DNA from: Cichorium intybus
Lineage: Eukaryota > Streptophyta > Magnoliopsida > Asterales > Asteraceae
Length of the DNA stretch: 64,000 nt
Assembly (NCBI GenBank): GCA_023525715.1
Contig: CM042010.1
Coordinates: 80,911,894 to 80,975,893, forward strand
Direction of reading: 5' to 3'
The translations under genes were made by a program, and so were the position numbers. The notes beneath the pieces are model-generated. The model searched no databases. It had not been told where the DNA came from and saw nothing but the letters and a program-made list of their open reading frames with translations. Shown piece after piece: positions 44,473 to 56,048 of this stretch (its first letter is position 1; each line of letters begins with the position of its first letter).

Positions 44473-45250
44473 TTTGTGTTTAGTATTTTATGAATATGAA
44501 ACTTTGTAAACAAAAATTATTATGTGATATATGTGACGTGATGTTTCATTCATAATTTTGTGTTTTATTAGCATGTTTAATCCTTGAATAATCTAATTAT
44601 TCTAAATGTCCATAGTCGATCATAGTTGTGGGAGCAATTATGAAGTAAGACTAATATGAATTGGATTGGTTGACTTTTATGGGTAAAAGTATCAAAAGGT
44701 TGCAACCAAATTCATAGGTACTTGTCAGTGAACAAGTATTGGACTTGACCCGTTTCAAGATCACTTCATGGATCATAATCATAAGTGATTCTTGAACAAA
44801 GGTATTATCATTGTATCCTTAGACCTGAGATACATATTTGGGACTCAAGTGTAGAGAGTGCTGTGTTTTGATATGGTTCACCGTTGTTCTTGAAATATAG
44901 ACAACCATACAGACCATACTCAAGTACAGTACAAACTACATAAGGGGCATATGTAGTCAAGACGGGATTTGTTCCTCTTATGTGTTGAGAGTTAGACATC
45001 TAAGGCGCCTGATTGAAAGTTGAACATAAAATGAGAATGATTAAGATCCATGTCTCATGTTCAACATGATGTCTGAGACAAAGGGATAATTGATAGATAA
45101 CCTTGTACATCAATTAGAGCCTCGTGCTTTTGAAGAATTGGATGTTGTTGAATGGCATTATGTCATGAATTATTGGGGGCAGTGAAATGTTGCTAGACGT
45201 TCATCACTGTCGGTATCATTCTATGATGCAACCTTGTGCAAGTGGGAGAT
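44473..45250 (+). other. copia-2 3' spacer with polypurine tract
   Basis: 778 non-coding bases homologous to 2712-3468, ending in the purine-rich GCAAGTGGGAGAT (45238-45250) next to the 3' LTR. A segment of roughly 35 bases around 44923-44958 is absent from the copia-1 spacer. No convincing ORF. Confidence 0.7.
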
Positions 45251-46316
45251 TGTTAGTTCTATATGCCCAAGGATGATCATAAAATGATATTACTAATAAT
45301 ACATGATCCTATAGGGTCACACCAACAACAAGTTTGACACCAAATTGATCATTTGGAATGTTAAATTTGATTTAACATCAAATGATACTAAACTTGCAAT
45401 TTAATTTGGTAGGTTATTATTATTTGAGGTAAATAATAATAACACCAAAATTAATGGTTGATTACTAATTCATATATGATGAATTAAACAAATGTAACAA
45501 TTAAATTGTTTAAGTTGTTAAATGATTTAATTGAATTATAAATAAATCATTTATTTAATTTAATTGGTAAATTAAATATAATATGCATATTGTAAATATA
45601 TATTTACTACATTAAGAATGCATATTTAATTGGTTTATTTATACTATATATGGCTTAAATAGTGTTCCATTTATAAAAGGAATAAATGGTTATTATTTAT
45701 AAATCTTATTAGATAAGTTTATAAATAATAAAACTAACAAACCCATTTCTTTATTCCACATAATTGTGGCCGGCCACACACTCACACAAACATGCTCATG
45801 AGCATGGTTTGAAAGTTGAAAAAGGAAGAAGGAATATAGGGACTTTCTAGGCCTTGACCATGGGAACCACCAACATAGTTTATTCCTTCTTTTCTCTCCT
45901 TTTGTGGCTTCATATGGCCGGCCAAAATAAGGGGTTGTTAGATGAATTTTTGAGGCCAAGAGATCAGCCAAAATACTCCACAAAACTCTCTCAAAACACA
46001 AGCAAAAATCGTTTTTGGTTTGAAGGGAAAAGGAGCTTTATCTTGCAAGTTTTGAAGACTAGCATCTAAGGTTGTTCAAGCTTGTGGTGGACCAACTATA
46101 GATGGGATCTTCCTTGATTTCTAGCCATCAAATTCTTCCACATAAAGACCAAGAAGAAAGGTTATTATCTTGAACTTCATCTATGCTTCTTCTTCATCTT
46201 ATCTCTACATGCATATAGCATGATCCTCTTGGAAGTGAAATTTGTGTTCATGATTTTATGCTTCCGTTGCAACTTGAAGTTTTTGAAACTCATAACATGA
46301 ACATGGATATCCAACA
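45251..46316 (+). repeat. copia-2 3' LTR
   Basis: 1,066 bp. Two differences from the 5' LTR were found by eye: CTATAGATGGG against CTATAGAGGGG, and AAATTCTTCC against AAATTCGTCC. It is followed by GATAA and then LINE-3 ORF1. Confidence 0.94.
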
Positions 46317-46321
46317 GATAA

Positions 46322-48545
46322 CACAAACATGGAAGAGGGTACAAAGACGGGAATGGTTTCTTGTGCGAATGGAGAGGAGGCTCCAAATATCACCATCGCT
46401 GTTTATGATGTTGAAGATGCACCGATGATCACCATTACTTCTCCTATCCAGCAAGGAGATGCAACTAGAAATCCCGGTGACAGCCCAAGAAAACTTCCCG
46501 GTGACAGCCCAAGAAATAATTCCGACGATCTCTTCTCTTCAAGTGGAGCACAAACGGGTTTGTCTCCTCAAAGTAACCATCTCTTGAATGCAAAAGGGGG
46601 TAAGAACTTTACTCATATCACTCATACTCTAGCTAATGATAAGTGTTCCCATAATGGCATTAAAGTAGGAGGATCCTATGTTAGCAATAAGCCTTGTCCC
46701 CCTAGACTTGTTGACCTTACTTCTAACCTTTCTACTTCTACGGATGAAGCTAGAAAACCGTTGCATGCTTGCTCTCTTCTTGGACCTTATACAAAGAACT
46801 TAGCCCATATGAAACCAAATGACTTAGCCCATATCAAACCAAAGCCTATTAATTCAAGTCTTAGACCACCCACAAAAGAATTAGCCCATAATACTAATTT
46901 TCAACCCAACGAATTTAGTGTACAAGCCCAAGGGTCTTTAATAGGCCAAAGTGCAAACATTTTAAACAATATGAATCCTCTTGTCACTAATGAAAAAATT
47001 TCTCAAACCTTTGATTCTAATCCATTTGTCAAAAATGGTAACCTCAATCATGATAATAATAATAAACAAAATAATGCTTGGGATCGCAAGGTTCCTTTTC
47101 TTAATAACTCGCATGCTAATATCATTACTGGTCCCCAAAAACACTCTAATGATAATTTTCGATTTATTCCTAATTTATGTAATGATATTAATGTGCCAGT
47201 TGATATTCCTTTAAAAGCAGTTACTAAAGTTTGTGAAAATTTTGCTCGTACTATCTGTGGATACTTTGTTGGAAAAAAAATGAATTACTCTGATGTTCGT
47301 TACCTAGCTTCTAAAATGTGGTCTATCCATGGTCTTCAAGATGTACTCCTTAATGGAAAAGGTGTCTATCTTTTTAAATTTAGTGATGATAATGGTCTTC
47401 ATCATATTATCACTCATGGACCTTGGACATTTAAGGGTGTCCCGATTGTCATCCCAAAATGGCGTCCCGGACTCGGTATTCATAAGAACAACCACGACAA
47501 GCTTCCTCTCTGGATTAAAATCCATGATATTCCCTATGAGGCTTGGAGTGATGATGGTCTTAGCCATATTGCCTCAAAAATCGGTAAGCCTCTTGCTATG
47601 GACTCCTATACAGCTAATATGTGCAAGTATGCGGCTGGAAAGTCAGTTTATGCACGTATCCTTCTTGAGATCCCCATAAAATCCTCTTGGGTGGATAAAG
47701 TGATTATCCGTATTCCTGATCCGGATACTCTAGAATTTTCCACCCATACTCTTCGTATTGAGTATGAATGGAAACCCCCTATGTGCTCTCATTGTATGGT
47801 TTATGGTCATGAAACGAACAACTGTATGCATGTCATCTCTAAGATTAATGAAGCTAAGACCAAAGATAAAATGACTACTCATCATGTTATAGTAGATTCT
47901 CCTATATATCTTGATGATGGTTTTACAACGGTTACTAAAAAGAAAAATATATCGAAAAAAGGCACAAATAATGAAAATACCTCTAATGATATTCCTCAAA
48001 GTAATTCTAAGATTAATACCCAAAGGGTTAGGATGGCTAAAGAATCTTCAAAAAACAAAGTTTATAATAAAAATTATAAAAATAATAATAAGTCTCGATC
48101 CCAGTATCGACCTGCCTCTTTAAACAACCGCCCTCCCATTCTACCTCATTCTACTATTCCCTCCAAGAAAGACTCTATAGGTGTTGTAGGTTTCCCTAGC
48201 CCTATCATTCGCCTTTCTTCCTCCCAGCCACTAAATCAGCTTGAATCCTCCACTCCTTTATTCAACGCCTTCTCCATTCTAGAGGCATGTTCCTCTGACG
48301 TCACAGATATTCCTTCTTCTTCTATCACCCTGCCCCATTCTGGTGCTCCTTCCCATTCTAGTCCTGATGATTTTGATCCTGATTCTGATGACCTAATCGT
48401 TGAGGATATTAGTATTGAGGTTGATTCTGATGATGGTGACACTGCCCAGTTCATTGTTAATGAGTCTGGATCCTATAATGATCACCCTATGATAGCTCCG
48501 GTGTCCGAGCAGATGGACTCCACCCCCCTCAAAGTTTCCATATGA
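46322..48545 (+). CDS. LINE-3 ORF1, main part (DUF4283-like domain and zinc knuckle)
   Basis: Resumes ORF1 in phase after copia-2; the ATG at 46329 is internal. A low-complexity region with a tandem peptide repeat (PGDSPRK / PGDSPRN) and repeated LAHMKPND / LAHIKPKP is followed by the DUF4283-like block (about 47190-47760: CGYFVGKKMNYSDVRYLASK, PLWIKIHDIPYEAWS). The CCHC knuckle CSHCMVYGHETNNC is at 47784-47825. A basic stretch and an acidic tail (DDFDPDSDDLIVED) complete it. The TGA at 48543-48545 overlaps the ORF2 ATG (ATGA). The segment has no internal stop. An RNA-binding role in the LINE ribonucleoprotein follows from the knuckle and the family. Confidence 0.92.
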
Positions 48546-51500
48546 CGCACATCGCTGCATGGAATACTCGCGGTCTCTGTAAGCCTTCTCATCAGAAAGC
48601 CTTGAGAGATCTTATCCGTGATCAAAATCTTCATATTTGTGCTTCTCTTGAGACTCGTGCTTCCTTCCATAACCTTCCTCTTATCTGTAGTCGTACTTTT
48701 GGCTCTTGGTCGTGGTCGTCCAACGGTCTCTTCTCCCCTAGAGGGACTAGAATTGTGGTTGCCTGGGATCTGCTTGCCATTGATATGATGCTTATCGACT
48801 TAAATGATCAGGTTATGCATTTCAAAGTTAATATTCGTGATTCTAATAAATCCTTTTTCTGCTCCTTCGTCTATGCTCATAATGATCACATGATGCGTCG
48901 CTCTCTCTGGCATTCTCTTGCGGTCCATAAGAATATGGTTAGAGATACCCCTTGGATTATTTTGGGTGATTTCAATGCTGCTCTTGATATTAAAGATAGC
49001 ACCTCTGGGTCTTCTGGGATTTCTCGTGCCATGGAGGACTTCAGGGACTGTGTTAATCTGATGGAAATGGAGGATCTTAACTATAAAGGTCTCTTCTACA
49101 CATGGACCAAGTCTCCTAATGGTTCAGGTGGCATCCTCAAAAAGATCGATCGTGTCATGGGAAATACTCACTTCGTTGCTTCTTTCCCCTCCTCTACTGT
49201 CAATTTTCTTCCTTACCATTCGTCCGATCATACTCCTGCTGTGCTTTCTATCCCCCATCGTGCACCTTTCCAACCTAAACCTTTCAAGTTCCCTAATTTC
49301 CTGACTTATAAGAACGATTTCAAACAGATTGTTGCCTCTTCTTGGAACCCCAATATCACTGGATATCGGATGTATAAGGTTTTCAAAAACCTTAAAAATC
49401 TGAAAGTGCCTATACGTAAGATGCTTCGCAACCAGGGAAACCTATTTTCTAAGGTTATCTCTCTTCGTAATGAGCTTGATAGAGTTCAGATTGCTTTGGA
49501 TCAGGATCCTTTCAATAAGGATCTTCGTGAAGAACAATGCAGGTATCTCCTCGCTTATAACGAGGCTAGCCTGGATGAAGAGAGGTTCCTAAAACAAAAG
49601 GCTAAGGTTAACTGGCTGCGTGAGGGTGATAAAAATTCAGCTTTTTTCCACAATGTGGTTAAAAGCCGTAAATCTCGCAATCGTATTAATTCTATCCAGG
49701 ATGCTCAAGGTAACTGGATCTCGGGGAATGATCTTCCTAATCTTTTTGTTTCTCACTTTCAAGCCTTCTTGGGTTCTGCCCAGCCTTCCACTGCTATTCG
49801 TGATCCTTCTTCCCTCTTCTCTAATAAGCTCTCCCCCATCCAGTCTGCCGCCATGCTTACTCCTGTTACTGACGCGGAGGTTAAGTGTGTCCTGTTCCAG
49901 ATGGGTGATGATAAAGCTCCTGGTTCTGATGGTTTCTCTGCTAAGTTCTTCAAGTCTGCTTGGGATATTGTGGGTCCTGATTTCTGTATGGCTGTTAAGG
50001 AATTCTTCTATTCTGGCAAACTTCTTAAGTCTTTCAACAGCACCATCCTTGCGCTCAACCCTAAAGTTGATTCCCCTTCCAAAGTCACTGATTTCCGCCC
50101 TATAGCTTGTTGTAACGTTGTTTACAAATGTATCAGCAAGATTATTGCGGATCGTATCAAAAACCATCTTTCTTCTTTGGTTGATGAAAACCAGTCTGCT
50201 TTCATCCCTGGTCGTTTGATCACCGACAACGTCCTTCTTGTCCATGAACTCATGCGTGATTATCATCGTCATCGTGGTCCTCCTAGGTGTGCTTTTAAGG
50301 TTGATATTCAAAAAGCGTACGACACAGTTGACTGGTCGTTTCTCCGGACCATCTTGTTTGGGTTTGGTTTCCCTGATCGTATGATTGACTGGATCATGAC
50401 ATGTGTTTCCACGGTTGCTTACTCTGTGAGTATCAATGGGAATACTCACGGTTATTTTGACGGTAAAAGGGGCCTTCGGCAAGGTGACCCTCTTTCTCCT
50501 TATCTCTTCACCCTTGTCATGGAAGTGCTTAACCTTATGATCAAGAGAAACATCCATGATTCTGACTCTTTTAAATTCCACAGACAATGTGAAGATCAAA
50601 GTATCACCCATCTTTGCTTTGCCGACGATCTCCTTCTCTTCTGTCATGGTGATAGCTCTTCGGTTAGAATCATTTGTGATTCTCTTGAGGAATTCTCTGG
50701 GGTTTCTGGCCTCCATCCAAATATTGCAAAGAGTGAAGCTTTCTACTGTAATGTTGGTGAGAGGACCAGGGCTACCATTGATCTTATTGTTAAGTTTGCT
50801 GAGGGCTCTTTCCCTGTCCGATACCTTGGCGTTCCTCTCATAACCACGCGTCTTGCCCACAAAGACTGTAAAGGCCTTGTTGATAAAGTCAAATGCAGGA
50901 TTAATGACTGGAAAAACAAGTCTCTTTCCTTTGCTGGTCGTCTCCAGCTCATCCTCTCTGTCCTTTCTTCTACTCAAATCTATTGGGTTTCTGTTTTTAT
51001 TCTTCCTAAATCTATCTCTAACGATATTGAGAAGCTCATGAGAGGTTTCCTCTGGTGCCATGGTGAGTTAAAGCGTGGTAAAGCTAAAGTCTCCTGGAAA
51101 ACTGTATGCCTTCCTAAGGAACATGGTGGTCTTGGCATACGTAACCTTGCTATCTGGAATGTTGCCCTTATGGCTTCCCATGTTTGGAGACTCCTTTCCA
51201 AGAAAGAGTACCTATGGGTTAAGTGGATCCACTCATACCGTTTATGTGGGCGTAACTTTTGGTATGCCTCCAAAAAATACGGTGCGGGATTTGCCTGGCG
51301 TAACATCCTGGATATGCGGGATAAGATAAGGGAGTATATAGTTTCCTAGATAGGTGATGGATGCTCTACTTCTGCTTGGTTCGACAATTGGCACCCTGCG
51401 GGACCTCTTTCTAAATTCTTGTCTGTCCGTGACATCCATGATGCGGATTTCACTCCTGATACTAAGGTTGCTGAACTGGTTCTTAACGGATCTTGGGTTC

Positions 51501-52174
51501 GGCCTCATTGTTGGAGAGATTCCAATGGTGCTCTTCTTTCTCATAACCCTCCGACTATTTCCACGTCCGTCACTGATAAACTCCTTTGGAGATCTAGAGA
51601 CGGTCAACCCTCTCCTTTCTCTGTTCGATCTGTGTGGCAGTCTATTCGCCCCTATCACCAACCGGTCATTTGGTTTCATCTTGTTTGGTTCTCCCAAAAT
51701 ATCCCTATACATGCTTTCATTCTTTGGGTTGCTCTTAAAGATCGTCTTAAGACTCATGATAAAATCAAAATTTGGGACACTAATTCCAATCTCATTTGTG
51801 CGTTCTGCGGGGACTGTCCGGATTCCCTATCCCATCTATTTTTTTAATGCTCTTTCACTTCTTTGGTTTGGCATGACCTCCATCATGTCATGAATCTCTC
51901 CTTCTCCACTGATAGCTGGTCTGATATCATTAGTGAACTCAACCCCATTAATCAGAACAAGACCATTTGTTCCATCATTAGAAGACTTGTTTTTGCTGGA
52001 GCGGTATACCACATCTGGCGGGAAAGAAATTTACGCATTTTTACAAAAATAAAAAGATCTCATCATGCTGTCGTGAATATTGTTAAGGATGATATCTGCT
52101 GTAGACTGCTGAGTCTTTCTTTGAAAACTTGCACTAATGTTGATTTGGCTAAAACTCTTTGGACCTTCCCTTAA
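48542..52174 (+). pseudogene. LINE-3 ORF2: endonuclease / reverse transcriptase (two late stops)
   Basis: 1,210 codons, the same length as in LINE-1. The first 935 codons are open and contain the whole endonuclease (AAWNTRGL, ETRASF, LGDFNAALD, KKIDRVMG, SSDHTPAVLS) and the whole reverse transcriptase (QSAFIPGRLITDN, AFKVDIQKAYDTVDW, GLRQGDPLSPYLF, FADDLLLF near 693). KAPGSDGFSAKFF replaces the usual KAPGPDGF. TAG at 51347-51349 then interrupts the region before the zf-RVT domain, and TAA at 51845-51847 stands where LINE-2 has a Glu codon (LFFEC). The zinc region CAFCGDCPDSLSHLFF is otherwise kept. It overlaps ORF1 by four bases. Confidence 0.93.
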
Positions 52175-52433
52175 TTTTCTTCCTCTGCGCTTTCTTTTTT
52201 CTATGCTTGTTTTGGCTTGTTTGGTTTGTTTGTTTTGCAGGTTGCTATCCTTTATGTTCTTGTTTGCTTATGGTTCCTTCTCTTGTTTTGGTTCCTAGTT
52301 TAGCTTGTTGTCCTTTGGGGCCTGTCCCGATGGATTTTCTGTTTTTTGGTGGGGAGTCCCCAGCCTTATATAGTATTTATTCTTTTTATTAATAAAATTT
52401 GCCAGAGGTGTCGCCCTCTTTACCCAAAAAAAA
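52175..52433 (+). other. LINE-3 3' UTR with two hairpins and poly(A)
   Basis: Hairpin TGGGG-AGT-CCCCA at 52350-52362, AATAAAA, hairpin AGAGG-TGTCGC-CCTCT at 52404-52419, then TTTACCC and A9. Against LINE-1 and LINE-2 the second loop has changed from TACCGT while the stem is intact. Confidence 0.7.
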
Positions 52434-55400
52434 ATGATCAATAACCCATCATAACCATCATAATGGTCCATAACCCATTACAACCTTCATCATAGTTCAT
52501 AACCTATACAACCCTTCATAATGGTCCATAACCCATCACAACCCTTTCTAATGATCCATAACCCATCACAACCCTTGATAATTGACCATAACCCTTCACG
52601 ACCCTTCATAATGTCCATAACACAGCACAACCCTTTAAATGGTCCATAACCCATCACAACCCTTCATAATTGACCATAACCCATCACAACCCTTCCTACG
52701 GTCCATAACACAGCACAACCCTTTCTATGGTCCATATCCCATCACAACCCTTCATTATTAACCATAACCCATCACAACCCTTTATAATGGTCCATAACCC
52801 ATCGCAACCCTGCATAATGGTCCATCACCATAACAACCCTTCATAATGGTCCATAACCCATACAAACCGTTATAATTGTCCTTAACCCATCACAACCCTT
52901 CATAATGGTCCATAACCCAACACAACCTTTTTATAGTCCATAACACATCATAACTCTTCATAATTGACTATAACCTATCACAACCCATCATAACCCTTCA
53001 TAGTGGTCCATAACCCATCACAACCTTCATAATGGTCCATAACCCATCTCAACCCTTTATAATGGTAAATAACCCATCACAACCCTTCATAATTGACCAT
53101 AACCCATCACAACCCTTCCTATGGTCCATAACACAGCACAACCCTTTCTATGGTCCATATCCCATCACAACCCTACATAATTAAGCATAACCCATCACAA
53201 CCCTTCATAATGGTCCATAACCTATCGCAACCCTGCATAATGGTCCATAACCATAACAACCCTTCATAATGGTCCATAACCCATACAAATCTTCATAATG
53301 GTCCACAACCCATCACAACCCTTCATAATGGTCCATAACCCAACACAACCCTTTTTATAGTCTATAACACATCACAACTTTTCATAATTGACTATAACCT
53401 ATCACAACCCATCATAAAGGTCCTTAACACATCATAACACTTCATAGTGGTCCATAACCCATCACAACCTTCATAATGGTCTATAACCCATCTCAACCCT
53501 TTATAATGGTCCATAACCCATCACAACCCTTCATAATTGAGCATAATCCATCACAATCCTTCATAATGGTCTATAACCCCGCACAACCCTTTCTATGGTC
53601 CATAACCCATCACAACACCTCATAATTGATCAAAAGCTATCACAATCCTTCATAATGATCAATAACCCATCATAATCCTTCATAATGGTCCATAACCCAT
53701 CACAACCTTCATAATAGTCCATAACCCATACAACCCTTCATAATCGTCGACGACCCATCACAACCCTTTCTAATGGTCCATAAACTTTCACAACCCTTGA
53801 TAATTGACCATAACCCATCACACCCTTCATAATGGTCCATTACCTAGGACAACCCTTCCTATGGTCCATAACCCATCACAACCCTTCATAATTGACCATA
53901 ACCTTCATAATGATCAATAACACATCATAATCCTTCATAATGGTTCATAACCCATCATAACCTTCATAATAGTATATAACCCATACAACCCTTCATAATA
54001 GACCATAACCCATCACAACCCTTTCTAATGGTCCATAACCCATCACAACCCTTTCTATGGTCCATAACCCATCGCAACCCTACATAATGGTCCATAACCA
54101 TAACAACCCTTCATAATTGTCCATAACCCATACCAACCTTCAGAATAGTCCATAACCCATCACAACCCTTCATAATTGAGCATAACCCATCACAACGCTT
54201 TGTAATGGTCCGTAACCCATCACAACCCTTCATAATTGACCATAACTTTTCACAACCCTTCATAATGGTCCACAACCCATCATAACCCTTCATAATGGTC
54301 CATAACCCATCACCACCTTCATAATGGACCATAACCCATCACAACCATTTATAATGGTCCATAACCCATCACAATCCTTCATAATTAAGCATAACCCATC
54401 ACGACCCTTCATAATGGTTTATAACCTAGCACAACCCTTCTTATGGTCCATAACCCATTACAACCGTTCATAATTGACCATAACCTATCACAACCCTTCA
54501 TAATGGTCAATAACCCATCATAATAGTTCATAATGGTTCATAACCCATCACAACCTTAATAATAGTTCATAACCCATACAACCATTCAAAACACTCCATA
54601 ACCAATCACAACTCTTTCTAATGGTCCATAAGCTATCATAACCCTTTCTATGGTCCATAACCCATCGCAACCCTGCATAATGTTCAATAACCATAACAAC
54701 CCTTCATAATGGTCCATAACCCATACAAACCTTCAAAGTAGTCCATAACCCATCACAACCCTTCATAATAGATCGTAACCCATCACAACCCTTCATAATT
54801 GATCGTAACCCATCACAACCCTTTGTAATGGTCCATAACCCATCACAACCCTTTATAATTAACCAGAACCTATCAGAACCCTTCATAATGGACCATAACC
54901 CAACACAACCCTTTCTATGGTCCATAACCCATCACAACCCTTCATAATTGACCAGAACCTATCACAAACCTTCATAATGGTCAATAACCCATCATAATCC
55001 TTCATAATGGTCTATAACCCATCATAATCCTTCTAATGGTGCATAATCCAGCCAACCCTTGATAATTGAACATAACCACTCATAACCCTTCATAATGGTT
55101 CATAACCCAGCACAACCCTTTCAATGGTTCATAACCCTTCATTACCCTTCATAATTGACCATAACCCATCACAAACGTTCATATGGCCCGTAACCCAACA
55201 CAACCCTTTCTATGGTCCATAACCCATCACAACCCTTCATAATTAACCATAACCTATCACAACCCTTCATAATGGTCCATAACCCATTGCAACCCTTCAT
55301 AATGGTCCATAACCATAACAACCCTTTATAATAGTCAATAACCTAACCTAACCTTCATAACGGCCCATAACCCAAGACAACCTTCATAATAATCCATAAC

Positions 55401-56048
55401 CTATACAACCCTTCTTAATTGTCCATAACCCATCACAACCCTTCATAACATCCAAAAACCAGCACAACCCTTTCAATGGTCCATAACCCATCACAACCCT
55501 TCCTATGGTCCATAACCCAGCACAACCCTTTCTATGGTCCATAACCTATCGCAACCCTTCATAATTAACAATAACCTATCACAACCCTTGATAATGGTCC
55601 ATAACCCATCGCAACCCTACATAATGGTCCATAACCATAACAACCCTTCATAATGGTCCATAACCTATACAAACCTTCATAATGGTCCATAACCCATCAC
55701 AACCATCATAATAATACATAACCCATACATCCCTTCAAAACGGTCCATAACCCATCATGACCCTTTCTAATGGTCAATAACCTATCACAACCCTTTCTAT
55801 GATTCATAACTCATCGCAACACTGTGTAATGCTCCATACCCATAACAACCCTTTATAATGGTCCATAACCCATACAAACCTTCATAATAGTCCATAACCC
55901 AACACAAGCCTTCATAATTGACCATAACCCATCACAACCCTTTGTAATGGACTATAACCCATCACAACCCTTCATAATTGAGCATAATCTATCACAGCCC
56001 TTCATAATTGTCCATAACTCATGATAACCCTTCATAATGGTCCATAAC
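52434..56048 (+). repeat. 30-bp satellite array, segment E
   Basis: About 120 monomers of the same satellite, starting with the right-hand LINE-3 target duplication. Some units have drifted further (CAGAACC, GATCGTAACC, GACGACCC). Accidental ten-codon-period frames of about 73 codons occur on the - strand (54111-54332, 54704-54925). No gene found. The array ends at the LTR fragment at 56049. Confidence 0.94.

Larger units (their letters stand above)
37652..46316 (+). mobile_element. Ty1/copia retrotransposon copia-2, complete
   Basis: 8,665 bp with two LTRs of 1,066 bp (37652-38717 and 45251-46316) that differ by two substitutions that I can see. The target duplication is GATAA (37647-37651 and 46317-46321). 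Order: LTR, primer site, 1.7-kb leader, gag-protease-integrase-reverse transcriptase-RNase H, 0.78-kb spacer, polypurine tract, LTR. Near-identical LTRs imply a recent insertion. Gag nevertheless has a TAG and pol a one-base insertion, so this copy cannot make its full polyprotein. Confidence 0.96.
36725..52433 (+). mobile_element. LINE-3, L1-type non-LTR retrotransposon interrupted by copia-2
   Basis: Full-length copy with a 15-bp perfect target duplication ATGATCAATAACCCA (36710-36724 and 52434-52448) and an A tail. Without the nested copia element and one GATAA it is about 7.0 kb. ORF1 is in phase on both sides of the copia insertion, 1,021 codons in all, with one stop; ORF2 has two stops near its end. 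Its endonuclease and reverse transcriptase domains are the best preserved of the three. Confidence 0.94.

Noticed and set aside
49637..51061. 474-codon open frame on the - strand
   Set aside because: It lies exactly opposite LINE-3 ORF2. The predicted protein shows no domain, and its codons mirror the conserved + strand endonuclease/reverse transcriptase. Equivalent but shorter shadows occur opposite LINE-1 and LINE-2.
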